This document shows positions 23,982-33,536 of a stretch of DNA of 34,688 bases, piece by piece (within the stretch, counting starts at the first letter, position 1; the number at the start of each line of letters is the position of its first letter). Source of the stretch: an uncultured Bacteroidales bacterium (GTDB taxonomy: Bacteria; Bacteroidota; Bacteroidia; Bacteroidales; UBA932); assembly GCA_944326225.1 (NCBI GenBank), contig CALVDI010000023.1, positions 1-34,688 on the forward strand, in the 5' to 3' direction. Under the pieces are notes generated by a model. The model made no database searches, was not told where the DNA came from, and saw nothing but the letters and a program-made list of their open reading frames with translations. The translations under genes and the position numbers were made by a program.

Positions 23982-25100
23982 ATGAAACTCTCACAATTTA
24001 GTTTTGACCTGGATTACAGGAAGAATATCGCGCCTTATCCCGCCGAGTACAGGGATGAGTCCAGAATGCTGGTTCTGCACCGCTCCACAGGAGACATTGA
24101 GCATAAGATATTCAAGGATATCATAAATTATTTCGACGAGGGAGACGTCTTCGTGTTCAATGATACCAAGGTGTTCCCCGCAAGGCTCAAGGGCAACAAG
24201 GAAAAGACCGGGGCGGAGATAGTGGTCTTCCTGCTCAGGGAACTGAACAAGGACCAGCGTCTGTGGGACGTGCTGGTCGATCCGGCCAGGAAGATAAGGA
24301 TTGGCAACAAGCTCTACTTCGGAGAGAATGACTCGCTTGTGGCCGAGGTCATAGACAATACCACTTCACGCGGCAGGACTCTCCGTTTCCTGTTTGACGG
24401 CCCGTATGATGAGTTCAAGTCAACCCTCTATTCGATGGGTGAGATTCCTGTGCCCGAATATGTGTTCGTGGCCCGTCAGGCTAAAAGAGAGGAGGACGGT
24501 CTGCCTCCTGTAAAGCCGACAGGACCGTATATCTATTCAGAGCCTTTCGATATGGACCGTTTCCAGACGATATATGCAGCCAACGAAGGTGCCGTGGCTT
24601 CTCCTGCAGCCGGTCTGCATTTCAGCAGGGAGATATTCAAGCGTATGGAGATAAAGGGAGTGGAGGCCAGATACATCACTCTTCACATGGGACTCGGGCA
24701 TTTCCGTAATGTGGATGTGGAGGACTTGTCCAAGCACAAGATTGATTCGGAAAGGGTCATTATCCCGGAAGATACCGCCGATACTGTCAACAGAGCCAGA
24801 AATGCCGGACATAAGGTGCTGGCAGTCGGTGCTACTGTCGTAAGGGCCATAGAGACACCGGTCACTACGACAAGGCAGCTCAAGCCGTTTGACGGGTGGA
24901 CCAATAAGTTCATTTTCCCTCCGTACCAGTTCTCGATACCTGATGCCGTAGTCACCAATTTCCATCTTCCCAACTCCACTATGCTCATGTCGGCCGCATC
25001 GTTCGGTGGCTATGACAATGTCATGAGGGCATATAGGACGGCATTGAAGGAAGGCTACCGTTTCGGTATGTACGGTGATGCGATGCTGATTATCGATTAG
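23982..25100 (+). CDS. queA: S-adenosylmethionine:tRNA ribosyltransferase-isomerase
   Basis: A 372-residue QueA, which transfers the ribosyl part of S-adenosylmethionine to preQ1 at the wobble base of tRNAs to form epoxyqueuosine. The family pattern is evident: [15 protein letters not shown] near residues 60-74, [18 protein letters not shown] near 197, [13 protein letters not shown], and [21 protein letters not shown] near the end. Together with truB it is a tRNA-modification pair. Its 3' end overlaps the convergent ftsZ gene by 11 bases. Confidence 0.96.
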   Translation: MKLSQFSFDLDYRKNIAPYPAEYRDESRMLVLHRSTGDIEHKIFKDIINYFDEGDVFVFNDTKVFPARLKGNKEKTGAEIVVFLLRELNKDQRLWDVLVDPARKIRIGNKLYFGENDSLVAEVIDNTTSRGRTLRFLFDGPYDEFKSTLYSMGEIPVPEYVFVARQAKREEDGLPPVKPTGPYIYSEPFDMDRFQTIYAANEGAVASPAAGLHFSREIFKRMEIKGVEARYITLHMGLGHFRNVDVEDLSKHKIDSERVIIPEDTADTVNRARNAGHKVLAVGATVVRAIETPVTTTRQLKPFDGWTNKFIFPPYQFSIPDAVVTNFHLPNSTMLMSAASFGGYDNVMRAYRTALKEGYRFGMYGDAMLIID

Positions 25101-26304
25101 CTTGTTTTCTCAGCCTTTCCCTGCGGGCGAGAGCAGTCTCGTTTGTGAGTTCGGCCACATCGCATCCTGCTTCATAGTAGAATATGTGCTCGGTGTCCAG
25201 TTCTCTGAGCGTCTCGTCCAGTGTCTCTGTACTTCCGGCTGACAGGGGAATGCTGTCATTGTCCGTCACGGCATTCAACTCTACTGTATCCTCGTCATCG
25301 CCGAGCGGTGTGGTCGGCGGCGGAGTGTTGTTGACCTTTATGCCGGTAGCCAGGACGGTCACGCTTATGGAACCGTCTTCCAGATGATTGTCTATGCCAA
25401 GTCCGTCCTTTTTCATTTTGATGCTCTTGCCTATCAGGTCAGTGATGTAGTCATTGATGACATTCAGTTCCTGCATCTTTAAGGGACTTGTCTTGCTGTA
25501 GGTGATATTTACAATAAGATTTCTGGCGGTTTTTACGTCGAAGTCCTTGAGCAGAGGTGATGTAAATGCGCTCTCAACAGCCCTGAAGGCTCTGTCCTCT
25601 CCGTCTGCAATGCCTGTTCCCACCAGGGCCATGCCGCTGTTGCGCATCACTGTCTTTACGTCCTGCAGGTCCACGTTCTTGTAACCAGGCTTGGTGATAA
25701 TCTCGTAGATGCCCCTTACGGCAGAGTCCAGCACGTTGTCTGCTTTCTCAAAGGCGGAAGTAACCTCCATGTCTCCATAGAAGTCGTACATCTTCTGATT
25801 GTCCACAATGATTATCGAATCGGTGTAGTTGCGGATTTCCTCTATGCCTTCATAGGCTTTCTGTGAGAAGCCTATCTGGTTGTTCTCGGGATAGGTGAGG
25901 ACGGCTATTGTCAGCATACCTGCTTCATGAGCAAGCTGGGCGATGACAGGTGCCGCTCCGGTCCCGGTGCCGCCTCCCATACCGGCAGTGATGAATACCA
26001 CCTGAATGTTAGGCCCGAGGGAGCTCTTCAATTCCTCAATGGATTCAAGTGCTGCGTCGCGGCCTACTTTTGGATCCATACCGGCTCCTCCGCCTCTGGT
26101 CAGATTGGTTCCCAATACTATTTTTTCAGGTATGGGGGAAAGATCGAGTGCCGCCTTATCCGTATTGCATACCATGAATTCCACATTCTCAATTCCTTCG
26201 CTGAAGAGGCGGGTGGCTGCATTGCAGCCTCCTCCGCCAACGCCTATGATCTTGATAGTCGCTTTATTCTCCGTGATACCGTCTGGTAATATATAATCAT
26301 TCAT
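25090..26304 (-). CDS. ftsZ: Cell division protein FtsZ
   Basis: A 404-residue tubulin-like GTPase that forms the division ring. The N-terminal [12 protein letters not shown] (about 21-32), tubulin signature [11 protein letters not shown] (110-120) and T7 loop [13 protein letters not shown] are present, with [12 protein letters not shown] in the second domain. After the globular core (about residue 320) a short acidic linker leads to a C-terminus that ends with a basic stretch ([14 protein letters not shown]) and does not show the E. coli-type IPxFLR tail. It is the last gene of the division cluster, 21 bases after ftsA, and converges with queA. Confidence 0.97.
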   Translation of the reverse strand: MNDYILPDGITENKATIKIIGVGGGGCNAATRLFSEGIENVEFMVCNTDKAALDLSPIPEKIVLGTNLTRGGGAGMDPKVGRDAALESIEELKSSLGPNIQVVFITAGMGGGTGTGAAPVIAQLAHEAGMLTIAVLTYPENNQIGFSQKAYEGIEEIRNYTDSIIIVDNQKMYDFYGDMEVTSAFEKADNVLDSAVRGIYEIITKPGYKNVDLQDVKTVMRNSGMALVGTGIADGEDRAFRAVESAFTSPLLKDFDVKTARNLIVNITYSKTSPLKMQELNVINDYITDLIGKSIKMKKDGLGIDNHLEDGSISVTVLATGIKVNNTPPPTTPLGDDEDTVELNAVTDNDSIPLSAGSTETLDETLRELDTEHIFYYEAGCDVAELTNETALARRERLRKQANR

Positions 26305-26325
26305 GTCTTTTACTTTTAACAGGTT

Positions 26326-27714
26326 TTATGCTTCATCCTCATCGTTGGCCTCATAGTTCGTGGTGTCGAACAGGTCTTTGAAGAATGTCAAAGGACCTTT
26401 TTCCTTTTTATACTTACGTCTTTTGTCACGGTCTGTCGCCGTGTCGGTGCTCACAGTCTCTTTTGTGCCCGGAAATAGTTCCCCGGGTGTACTGTCTGTC
26501 TCTGGCATGTCGGCTGTATCATAGCTGTCATCGTCATCGGAACTGTCTCCATTGCGGAAGCCCTCTACTATAAGGCCGACTGCTGTCGAGGCCTGAGGTC
26601 TGAATACGGAGTCCGCTGAGTTTCCGGTTATGACAGTGCTGTCGGGAAATCCTATGCGGACATCCATCCCGAGAATGTTCTTTGCAAGAAGCTGTATCAG
26701 GGAAAGATTGGTGGAACCTCCTGTTATAACTGCCCTGCTGCGCAGCTTGTTCTTGAATCCGGATATCTCTATGATGTGCCTTACCGTGGCCAGAATCTCG
26801 CAGACACGTGCCTCTATGGCTGAACTCAGCTGCTTTGACTGGATGCCTTTCACGGTTACACCGCTCTCCTTTATGGTGATTACGGTGTCCTTTGCAAACT
26901 CGCTGATGCAAGTGCCTTTCTGGATTTTCAGCTGTTCGGCGTTTTTTCTGGATATGCCGCATGTCTGGCTGATATCCTCTGTCACAGAGTCTCCGCCAAA
27001 CGGGATAACCGCAGCGTAGCGCAGGATATTGTCATGATAGATCAGGACATCGGTAGTGCCGGCTCCGATATCCACCAGGACAGAGCCAAGTTCTCTCTCG
27101 TCTTCGGAAAGCAGTGCGGCTCCGGAGGCGATAGGGGTGAGTATCAGATTGCTGATGTTGAGATTGAGCTTGTCGACGAAGGTGGACTCACAATGACCTA
27201 CGGCAGTGGCACGGCCTATGAAGACCTTGTATTCCCCGTCTATCTCCTTGCCGTCCATGTCTTCCGGATCGGTCTCGCCCATATGTTCGTCTACATTGTA
27301 GCACTGGGGGGCAACGTACAGCACTTTCTCGTTTGAATCGACTTTCATCCCGTACATCTCCTGAAGCATTGAATCGATCTCTTCCCTGGAGATGCTGCTG
27401 TCAGGGTCCTGGCGGACTCTGTGGACAGTGCCGGAGACGCATCTGATGTTCTGTCCGGAAATATTGACATACACCTTTTTAAAACGATAATTCTGCGCTT
27501 CGGGAATGGATTGCAGCTGTTCCATGACATTCTGCAGAGCAGTTGAGACTGCATTGGCTGTCTTCTGACTTTTTATAATCTCTCCGCGAACAACACCGTC
27601 GGAGGGGACTTCGCTGTATCCCACTATCTTGATACCTGCGGCTGTCTTTTCTCCCACTATGGCCGCTACTTTGGAGGTGCCGATGTCGATTGCTGTTATA
27701 TATCTGCTTCTCAT
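26326..27714 (-). CDS. ftsA: Cell division protein FtsA
   Basis: A 462-residue actin-like protein that anchors FtsZ to the membrane. The phosphate-1 loop DIGTSKVAAIVG is at residues 10-21, and phosphate-2 is VLVDIGAGTTDVLIYH; the adenosine motif ITGGSTNLSLI is near 350. The C-terminus has a possible membrane helix (GPLTFFKDLFDTTNY) before an acidic tail. The start at 27714 is chosen because it makes an ATGA overlap with the ftsQ stop and gives the standard N-terminus; an ATG at 27807 would add 31 basic residues not expected in FtsA. Confidence 0.96.
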   Translation of the reverse strand: MRSRYITAIDIGTSKVAAIVGEKTAAGIKIVGYSEVPSDGVVRGEIIKSQKTANAVSTALQNVMEQLQSIPEAQNYRFKKVYVNISGQNIRCVSGTVHRVRQDPDSSISREEIDSMLQEMYGMKVDSNEKVLYVAPQCYNVDEHMGETDPEDMDGKEIDGEYKVFIGRATAVGHCESTFVDKLNLNISNLILTPIASGAALLSEDERELGSVLVDIGAGTTDVLIYHDNILRYAAVIPFGGDSVTEDISQTCGISRKNAEQLKIQKGTCISEFAKDTVITIKESGVTVKGIQSKQLSSAIEARVCEILATVRHIIEISGFKNKLRSRAVITGGSTNLSLIQLLAKNILGMDVRIGFPDSTVITGNSADSVFRPQASTAVGLIVEGFRNGDSSDDDDSYDTADMPETDSTPGELFPGTKETVSTDTATDRDKRRKYKKEKGPLTFFKDLFDTTNYEANDEDEA

Positions 27715-28529
27715 ATCGCTGTACTTTTTCTGATGTCGTTTTTGTTTCTTGCAGTGCATACTATCTGGTCTGAGAACTTCAGATTGACTACGGAGTATCT
27801 TTCCCATCCGTATGCCGGTACAATCTGCTTGTAATAGGCCTTTAGTTTTGCAAATTTATAATCAATATTGTCAATATCGCCAAAAATTATTTTCTGATCT
27901 CCAACGGCAGTATAAAATACTACGTCTCCGTTCTCCTCTATGTATATCTGCTGTATCTGGGCGTTCCATACGGGATGGCGGTCTAGCCAGAGCGCCAGCT
28001 CTATGATGCTGTCCACCCATCTTCGGTCATGTTCTTCCGGCGTGCCGCGGAAGCCTTCCTCAAGTCTTACAGGTATGTGGCCGGAAACAATGGGGACATA
28101 CGATGTGAAAGTACTGACCCATGGAAATATGTACCCGGTGTCATCTATATAGAAGGCTCCGTGTCCGGTCTGTATCCTGATAATAGGTCTTCTTTGGGTG
28201 ATGCTGATGTCCAGTATGCCGTCGTTGGCCAGGGAAGCGTTGCTTTTCCTGATTGCACTGCGGCTGTTGAGCAGGTTCTCGATGTCGTGCAGGTTGATCT
28301 CGTCTCTGGGGCGGCCTATCGGGCTGACGGCAGAGGAGGTCAGGATGCTCCTTATGTCATCGGGAGAGACGAACCGGTTGACGGCACTGTCCAGAATCCG
28401 CACAGACACGTCGGTACACATTACTTCCCTGCCGCCTTTCCGTGCGAGGATGGATGCGGCCTCGAAGTATCCGCAGAATATCAGTACTGCGATACCCAGG
28501 AGGATGTATGTGACGACTTTCTTAAGCAT
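27711..28529 (-). CDS. ftsQ: Cell division protein FtsQ
   Basis: A 272-residue bitopic membrane protein that links early and late divisome proteins. It has a short cytoplasmic tail, one TM segment (about residues 4-25), a POTRA-like domain (about 40-115: VRILDSAVNRFVSPDDIRSIL, NLLNSRSAIRKSNASL) and the FtsQ beta domain (about 120-255: IQTGHGAFYIDDTGYIFP, VPIVSGHI). Identity rests on this layout and on the position between murC and ftsA. It overlaps the murC end by 8 bases. Confidence 0.93.
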   Translation of the reverse strand: MLKKVVTYILLGIAVLIFCGYFEAASILARKGGREVMCTDVSVRILDSAVNRFVSPDDIRSILTSSAVSPIGRPRDEINLHDIENLLNSRSAIRKSNASLANDGILDISITQRRPIIRIQTGHGAFYIDDTGYIFPWVSTFTSYVPIVSGHIPVRLEEGFRGTPEEHDRRWVDSIIELALWLDRHPVWNAQIQQIYIEENGDVVFYTAVGDQKIIFGDIDNIDYKFAKLKAYYKQIVPAYGWERYSVVNLKFSDQIVCTARNKNDIRKSTAI

Positions 28530-29880
28530 ATTTTTCTTTCAGCAGGCTCTCTATGGGTGTTACGAACCGGTCTATGTCTCCCGCCCCGAAGGTCACGAGG
28601 ATATCCGTGTCCCTGTCTCCGATTTCGGCGAGCAGGTCCTGTTTCTCAACTATTTTCTTGTCGGACATGGTGATCCTGTCCAGTATCATTTCCGATGACA
28701 CTCCTGGAATTGGTTTCTCGCGGGCCGGATATATGGGCAGCAGGATGACAGAGTCCAGCAGGCTCAGACTGGAGGCGAACTCCGGGTAGAAGTCCTTTGT
28801 CCTCGAGTACAGGTGGGGCTGGAAGATACCGCATATTCTCCGTCCCGGCCAGATCTGCCGGATGGAGGTTATGGTGGCCGCCAGTTCGGCCGGATGGTGG
28901 GCGTAGTCGTCTATGTAGGTATGGCCCGGAATGTTGAGCCTTATGTCGAAACGCCGCACAACTCCGCTGAATGTGGAGATGGCTTTGCGTATGCTTTCCA
29001 TGGGCACTCCGTGCAGCATGGCCATTGCGGCCGCGGCTGTGGCGTTCTCGATGTAGACCAGTCCGGGCACTCCGGCATGGAAGTCCCTGAAGGCTCCTGA
29101 CGGGGTGTTGAGGGTGAAGAACATGCGTCCCGTGCCGTCCGATACGATATCCGAGGCGTAGAAGTCGCCGTCTTTTCCGTATGTCAGGATCTCCGCCCGT
29201 GCTCCTGCCGAACGGAACCGTTCCTCAAGCCCCTTTTTAATCACCAGGTATTTTCCGGTCTGAAGTCCGAACTTGACGAAGGTGCGCCGCAGGTCATCGA
29301 TGTCGGAATAGATGTCCAGATGGTCGGCGTCCATGGATGTGACCACGGCAGCTTCAGGATGCAGGTGCAGGAACGAGCGGTCGAATTCATCGGCCTCGGC
29401 TACGATGACATCGTTGTCACTCAGCAGAAGGTTGGTGCCGTAGTTCTTGGAGATGCCGCCCAGGAATGCCGTGCAGCCTTCCCCTGATTCGGCGAGAATG
29501 TGGGCCAGCATGGTGCTGGTGGTCGTCTTGCCGTGAGTACCGGAGACAGCCAGACACCGCTTGCCCGAGGTTATCTCTCCGAGGGCCTCTGCCCGTTTTA
29601 CTATGCGGTAGCCGTGTGCCCGGACGTAGACCATCTCAGCCATGTCGGAAGGCACGGCCGGTGTGTAGATGACCAGAGTCTCCTCCGGTGCAGGCGGTAT
29701 CAGGGATACATTGCTGTCAAAATGCACCGGGATGCCCTCTTTCTCCAGGGCCTCGGTCACAGGAGACGGTGTCCTGTCGTATCCGGACACATTGAGCCCG
29801 GCATGACGGCAGTACCGGGCTATCGCGCTCATGCCGATGCCTCCGATTCCTATGAAATATATGTGACTGTATCTGCTCAT
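28522..29880 (-). CDS. murC: UDP-N-acetylmuramate--L-alanine ligase
   Basis: A 452-residue cytoplasmic Mur ligase that adds the first amino acid (L-Ala) to UDP-MurNAc with ATP. The N-terminal Rossmann segment IGIGGIGMSAIA binds the UDP part; the ATP loop is GTHGKTTT (114-121), and VAEADEFDRSFL is the MurC-type segment. The C-terminal domain starts near 315 with VVRRFDIRL and DDYAHHPAEL. It begins 7 bases after murG. Confidence 0.97.
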   Translation of the reverse strand: MSRYSHIYFIGIGGIGMSAIARYCRHAGLNVSGYDRTPSPVTEALEKEGIPVHFDSNVSLIPPAPEETLVIYTPAVPSDMAEMVYVRAHGYRIVKRAEALGEITSGKRCLAVSGTHGKTTTSTMLAHILAESGEGCTAFLGGISKNYGTNLLLSDNDVIVAEADEFDRSFLHLHPEAAVVTSMDADHLDIYSDIDDLRRTFVKFGLQTGKYLVIKKGLEERFRSAGARAEILTYGKDGDFYASDIVSDGTGRMFFTLNTPSGAFRDFHAGVPGLVYIENATAAAAMAMLHGVPMESIRKAISTFSGVVRRFDIRLNIPGHTYIDDYAHHPAELAATITSIRQIWPGRRICGIFQPHLYSRTKDFYPEFASSLSLLDSVILLPIYPAREKPIPGVSSEMILDRITMSDKKIVEKQDLLAEIGDRDTDILVTFGAGDIDRFVTPIESLLKEKYA

Positions 29881-29887
29881 TTCTTAG

Positions 29888-31021
29888 TTATCTTATCAGT
29901 GCCAGTACTTCTCCGGCTATGACCGCAGCCGCGTCCGGCCTGGCCAGCCTGAGGATGTTTCTCTCAAGCTCCGCTATCCTTTGCCTGTCGGCCAGAAGCT
30001 CCTCTATGGCGGGAAGCAGGTCGGTCGCAGCCCTGTCGTCGCAGACCAGGGATGCGGCGTCCTGGTCCACCAGCGCCATGGCGTTGTGGGTCTGATGGTC
30101 CTCTGTGACGTTTGGTGACGGAACGAATATCGTGGCCTTGCCGACGGCGCACAGTTCCGATATAGTGCCCGCCCCGGCTCTGGACACTACTATGTCGGCG
30201 GCGGCGAAAGCCAGGTCCATCCGGGATATGAAGTCGCAGTTGCGGACGTTGCCGCATATCCTGAGTCCGTCTTTCTCAACAGAGCCTTCCAGGGTGCCGA
30301 ACAGTTTCGAGACTGATGAAGCATATCCCTTGCCGCTCTGCCATATTATCTGGTATGGAAATTTGCCTCCGTTCTTCCGGCACGCGGTGCTCATTACGGA
30401 GTTGAACGTGCCGCAGCCTCCGCTGCCGCCCACAATCAGGACTGTAGGCAGGGACGGATTCAGGGAGAACATCTCCTGTCCCGCCCGTCTCTCCTCATCC
30501 GTGCAGGGGTGCATGTTGTCCCGGATGGGGTTGCCGGTCATCAGGATGCGGTCAGCGGGGAAAAAACGTTCCATGCCGCTGTAGGCCACACATATCCTCC
30601 GGGCTTTTTTCCCCACGATCTTATTGGTCAGTCCCGCATAGGAGTTCTGTTCCTGTATGAGGGTGGGGATGCCTTTCGCCTCCGCCCTCCAGAGCATGGG
30701 CGCACTGGCATATCCGCCGACTCCCACCACTGCGTCAGGGCGGAACTCCTTTATGATTCTGCCGGCCTTGCAGACGCTTTTGAGTACCTTGAACGGCACG
30801 GACAGATTGGCGGCCGTCAGTCTTCTCTGCAGTCCGGCCACCGGCAGGCCTATTATCCTGTAACCGGCAGCGGGAACTTTTTCCATTTCCATTTTCCCTT
30901 CCGCTCCGACAAACAGTATCTCTATGTCGGGCTCTATCTTTTTGAGAGCCCCGGCTATCGAGAGGGCGGGATAGATATGCCCTCCCGTGCCTCCTCCGCT
31001 GATTATGATTCTGTGCTGCAT
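29888..31021 (-). CDS. murG: UDP-GlcNAc:lipid I GlcNAc transferase MurG
   Basis: A 377-residue GT28-family enzyme on the inner side of the membrane that turns lipid I into lipid II. The N-terminal loop GGGTGGHIYPAL (residues 9-20) and the second G-loop region VGVGGYAS are present, and the C-terminal domain carries the donor-binding SRAGAGTISEL and EDHQTHNA segments. The frame is open far upstream, but those residues are His/Arg-rich and lie antisense-like within the ftsW coding region, so the ATG at 31021 is the real start. It overlaps the 3' end of ftsW by 19 bases. Confidence 0.96.
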   Translation of the reverse strand: MQHRIIISGGGTGGHIYPALSIAGALKKIEPDIEILFVGAEGKMEMEKVPAAGYRIIGLPVAGLQRRLTAANLSVPFKVLKSVCKAGRIIKEFRPDAVVGVGGYASAPMLWRAEAKGIPTLIQEQNSYAGLTNKIVGKKARRICVAYSGMERFFPADRILMTGNPIRDNMHPCTDEERRAGQEMFSLNPSLPTVLIVGGSGGCGTFNSVMSTACRKNGGKFPYQIIWQSGKGYASSVSKLFGTLEGSVEKDGLRICGNVRNCDFISRMDLAFAAADIVVSRAGAGTISELCAVGKATIFVPSPNVTEDHQTHNAMALVDQDAASLVCDDRAATDLLPAIEELLADRQRIAELERNILRLARPDAAAVIAGEVLALIR

Positions 31022-32196
31022 GACTGTGCCTCCTTCTGTGCTTTGAGTTTCATGTCCTTGATTACGATAGTCCTGTTGACTGACAGGATGATGCCGAACG
31101 CGCTGCTCATGATGATGAGCGACGAGCCTCCGCGGCTGATCATCGGCAGGGTCTGGCCCGTGACGGGGATGATGCCCGTGTTGACGAAGATGTGCAGGAA
31201 GGCCTGGAGGGTTATCAGCGTGGACAGCCCCAGGACGGTGATGAGCGAGAAGTCTTTCCTGCAGGATGCCGCGATCCTGAGACAGCGGTAGAAGAACCAC
31301 AGATACAGGAATATCACGAAGGCTCCTCCTATCAGTCCGTATTCCTCCACTATTATCGAGTAGATGTAGTCGTCGTATGCGTTGGGCAGGATGTCGCGCT
31401 TTATGCTGTTGCCCGGACCGCGGCCCAGTATGCCGCCGAGCTGGATGGCTTCCCTGGCCTGTCTCTCCTGGAACTGCTTGTCCTCGAGTTCCTGCAGCTC
31501 AGCCGCGCTCATCTCTTCCTCATCGTCGCTGAAGTGTCTCTCCACTCTGGCCGTGAACGTGTCTATTCGGGAGAACACGCCTGTGAATGTGTGGATTACA
31601 AATACCAGGCTTACGGCTCCTATCACGATGGGAACGGTCCAGAGTACGAACTTCTTGGGTATCTTTGAACAGATGAGGATGATGAAGGATACGAAGCAGA
31701 TAATCAGGGTGGCCGAGACGCTGCCCATCAGACAGAGCAGACAGGCGATGCCCAGCGGCAGCAGTATCTTCAATACGTATTCCTTGAAAGTGTCGAACTT
31801 GGACACCTCTATCACCCTGGCCAGGTACAGTACGATGGTTATCTTGGCTATCTCGGAGGGCTGTATGCTTATGCCGGCTATGGTGATGGTCCTGAGCTGA
31901 TGGGTTATGACCGGTATGGCCAGAAGTATTATGGAACCGGCCATGAGCCAGTAAGAGCCACGGCGGTAAAGTCTGAGCGGTATCTTGTAGCACAGCAGTA
32001 CCATTAGGAATCCGGCCAGAAAATATCCCGCCTGGCGCAGCATGATGCTGAACGGTGTGGTGTCACCGCGGTATGCCAGGGCACTGGAGGCGGAGTATAC
32101 CACGGCCAGGGAGATCATCGCGAAGATCAGGAAGATCACCCAGATGGCCCGGTCGCCCTTCAGCCTGCTGATTCTATGTCCAAGTGTTGTGCTCAT
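31003..32196 (-). CDS. ftsW: SEDS peptidoglycan polymerase FtsW
   Basis: A 397-residue polytopic SEDS protein with about ten TM segments, the septal glycosyltransferase working with a class B PBP. Family landmarks are the QPSEIAKI segment near residue 112, GRGPGNSIKRDILPNAYDDYIYSIIVEEYG (read in parts, about 258-287), and TLPMISRGGSS near the C-terminus. The Asp pair near 275-276 sits at the position of the catalytic-site Asp of RodA/FtsW. The large outer loop contains a strongly acidic stretch (about 223-240). The position between murD and murG supports FtsW rather than RodA. Confidence 0.95.
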   Translation of the reverse strand: MSTTLGHRISRLKGDRAIWVIFLIFAMISLAVVYSASSALAYRGDTTPFSIMLRQAGYFLAGFLMVLLCYKIPLRLYRRGSYWLMAGSIILLAIPVITHQLRTITIAGISIQPSEIAKITIVLYLARVIEVSKFDTFKEYVLKILLPLGIACLLCLMGSVSATLIICFVSFIILICSKIPKKFVLWTVPIVIGAVSLVFVIHTFTGVFSRIDTFTARVERHFSDDEEEMSAAELQELEDKQFQERQAREAIQLGGILGRGPGNSIKRDILPNAYDDYIYSIIVEEYGLIGGAFVIFLYLWFFYRCLRIAASCRKDFSLITVLGLSTLITLQAFLHIFVNTGIIPVTGQTLPMISRGGSSLIIMSSAFGIILSVNRTIVIKDMKLKAQKEAQSCSTES

Positions 32197-32199
32197 CGG

Positions 32200-33534
32200 T
32201 TAAAGTTGTCTTACTGCATCCTTGAACTGACGCCCTCTGTCCTCGTAGTTCTTGAACAGGTCAAAGCTTGCGCAGCAGGGAGAGAGCAGTACGGTGTCTC
32301 CGTCGTCTGCGAGCCGGTATGCTTTTTCTACGGCTTCCTTGGCGGACGATGCATCCACGATGGTGTCCAGTATGGGTCTGAAGAATTCATGCAGTTTCCT
32401 GTTGTCCTTGCCCAGACATATGAGTGCCTTCACTTTCTCCTTTACCAGTCCGGCTATCTCGGAGTAGTCGTTGCCTTTGTCCGTGCCGCCGGCTATCCAT
32501 ACCACCGGCCTGTCCATGCACTCCAGCGCGTACCAGGTGGAGTTGACGTTGGTCGCTTTCGAGTCATTGATGTAAAGGACTCCGCCTACGCTCATCACAT
32601 TCTCCAGGCGGTGCTCGATGTTCTTAAATGTGGCCAGGCTCCGCCGTATCACATCGTCCGTGATATTCATGATCTTTCCGGTTATCGCGGCGGCCATGGA
32701 GTTGTAGATGTTGTGTTTCCCCTTAAGTGACAGCTCCTGAGTCGGCACGATACATTCCTTGCCGCCGTAGCGGACGGTAATCTTCTCCTCGTCGGCATAA
32801 GCACCTTCTTTGACAGGGTGTTTCTCTGAGAAAGGCAGCATTTTGGCTCTAAGGACGATCTCCTTTATGTGGCCGACGGTGACCATGTCGTCGTCACAGA
32901 ATATGAAGCAGTCCTGCTCGGACATGTTGCGCGTGATGCGGAATTTGGCCTTGACGTAGTTCTGCATGTTGTGGCCGTAGCGGTCCAGATGATCGGGGGT
33001 GATGTTGAGGATGATGGCGATGTCGGCTTTGAAGTCATACATGCCGTCAAGCTGGAAGCTGCTGAGCTCCAACACATAGATGTCGAAGTCCTCGGTCGCC
33101 ACCTGATAGGCGTAGCTCTTGCCGATATTGCCGGCCAGTCCGACATTGAGTCCGGCGTTGAGGAGCATATGGTAGATAAGGGAGGTAGTGGTGGTCTTCC
33201 CGTTGCTGCCTGTCACGCAGATCTTCTTGGCCCGGTCGTATCTGCCGGCGAACTCTATCTCGGATATCACCGGAATGCCTGCTCTGAGGACCTCGCTTAC
33301 GACAGGAGCCGTATCGGGTATGCCTGGACTCTTGATTATCTCATCGGCGTTGAGGATCCTGTCCATGCTGTGTCCGCCCTCTTCATATCCGATGCCGTAC
33401 TGTTCAAGTGTGGCTTTTGCCTCAGGTGATATGGAACCGTTGTCGGACAGAAATATGTCCATCCCCTTGACTTTCGCGAGAACAGCGGCTCCTACACCGC
33501 TTTCGCCGCCTCCGAGTGCTACGATCCGTTTCAT
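32200..33534 (-). CDS. murD: UDP-N-acetylmuramoylalanine--D-glutamate ligase
   Basis: A 444-residue Mur ligase that adds D-Glu to UDP-MurNAc-L-Ala. The N-terminus is the UDP-binding MKRIVALGGGESGVGAAV; the ATP loop is GSNGKTTTT (109-117), followed by NVGLAGNIG and LELSSFQLDGM, typical of MurD. The C-terminal domain contains EHRLENV, INDSKATNVNSTWYAL and IAGGTDKG. The frame is open to 33909, but the upstream extension covers mraY in another phase, so the ATG at 33534, two bases after the mraY stop, is used. Confidence 0.97.
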   Translation of the reverse strand: MKRIVALGGGESGVGAAVLAKVKGMDIFLSDNGSISPEAKATLEQYGIGYEEGGHSMDRILNADEIIKSPGIPDTAPVVSEVLRAGIPVISEIEFAGRYDRAKKICVTGSNGKTTTTSLIYHMLLNAGLNVGLAGNIGKSYAYQVATEDFDIYVLELSSFQLDGMYDFKADIAIILNITPDHLDRYGHNMQNYVKAKFRITRNMSEQDCFIFCDDDMVTVGHIKEIVLRAKMLPFSEKHPVKEGAYADEEKITVRYGGKECIVPTQELSLKGKHNIYNSMAAAITGKIMNITDDVIRRSLATFKNIEHRLENVMSVGGVLYINDSKATNVNSTWYALECMDRPVVWIAGGTDKGNDYSEIAGLVKEKVKALICLGKDNRKLHEFFRPILDTIVDASSAKEAVEKAYRLADDGDTVLLSPCCASFDLFKNYEDRGRQFKDAVRQL

Positions 33535-33536
33535 GA

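Noticed and set aside
31022-31300. Upstream extension of the murG frame
   Set aside because: It reads His/Pro/Arg-rich residues inside ftsW; MurG starts normally at the ATG at 31021.
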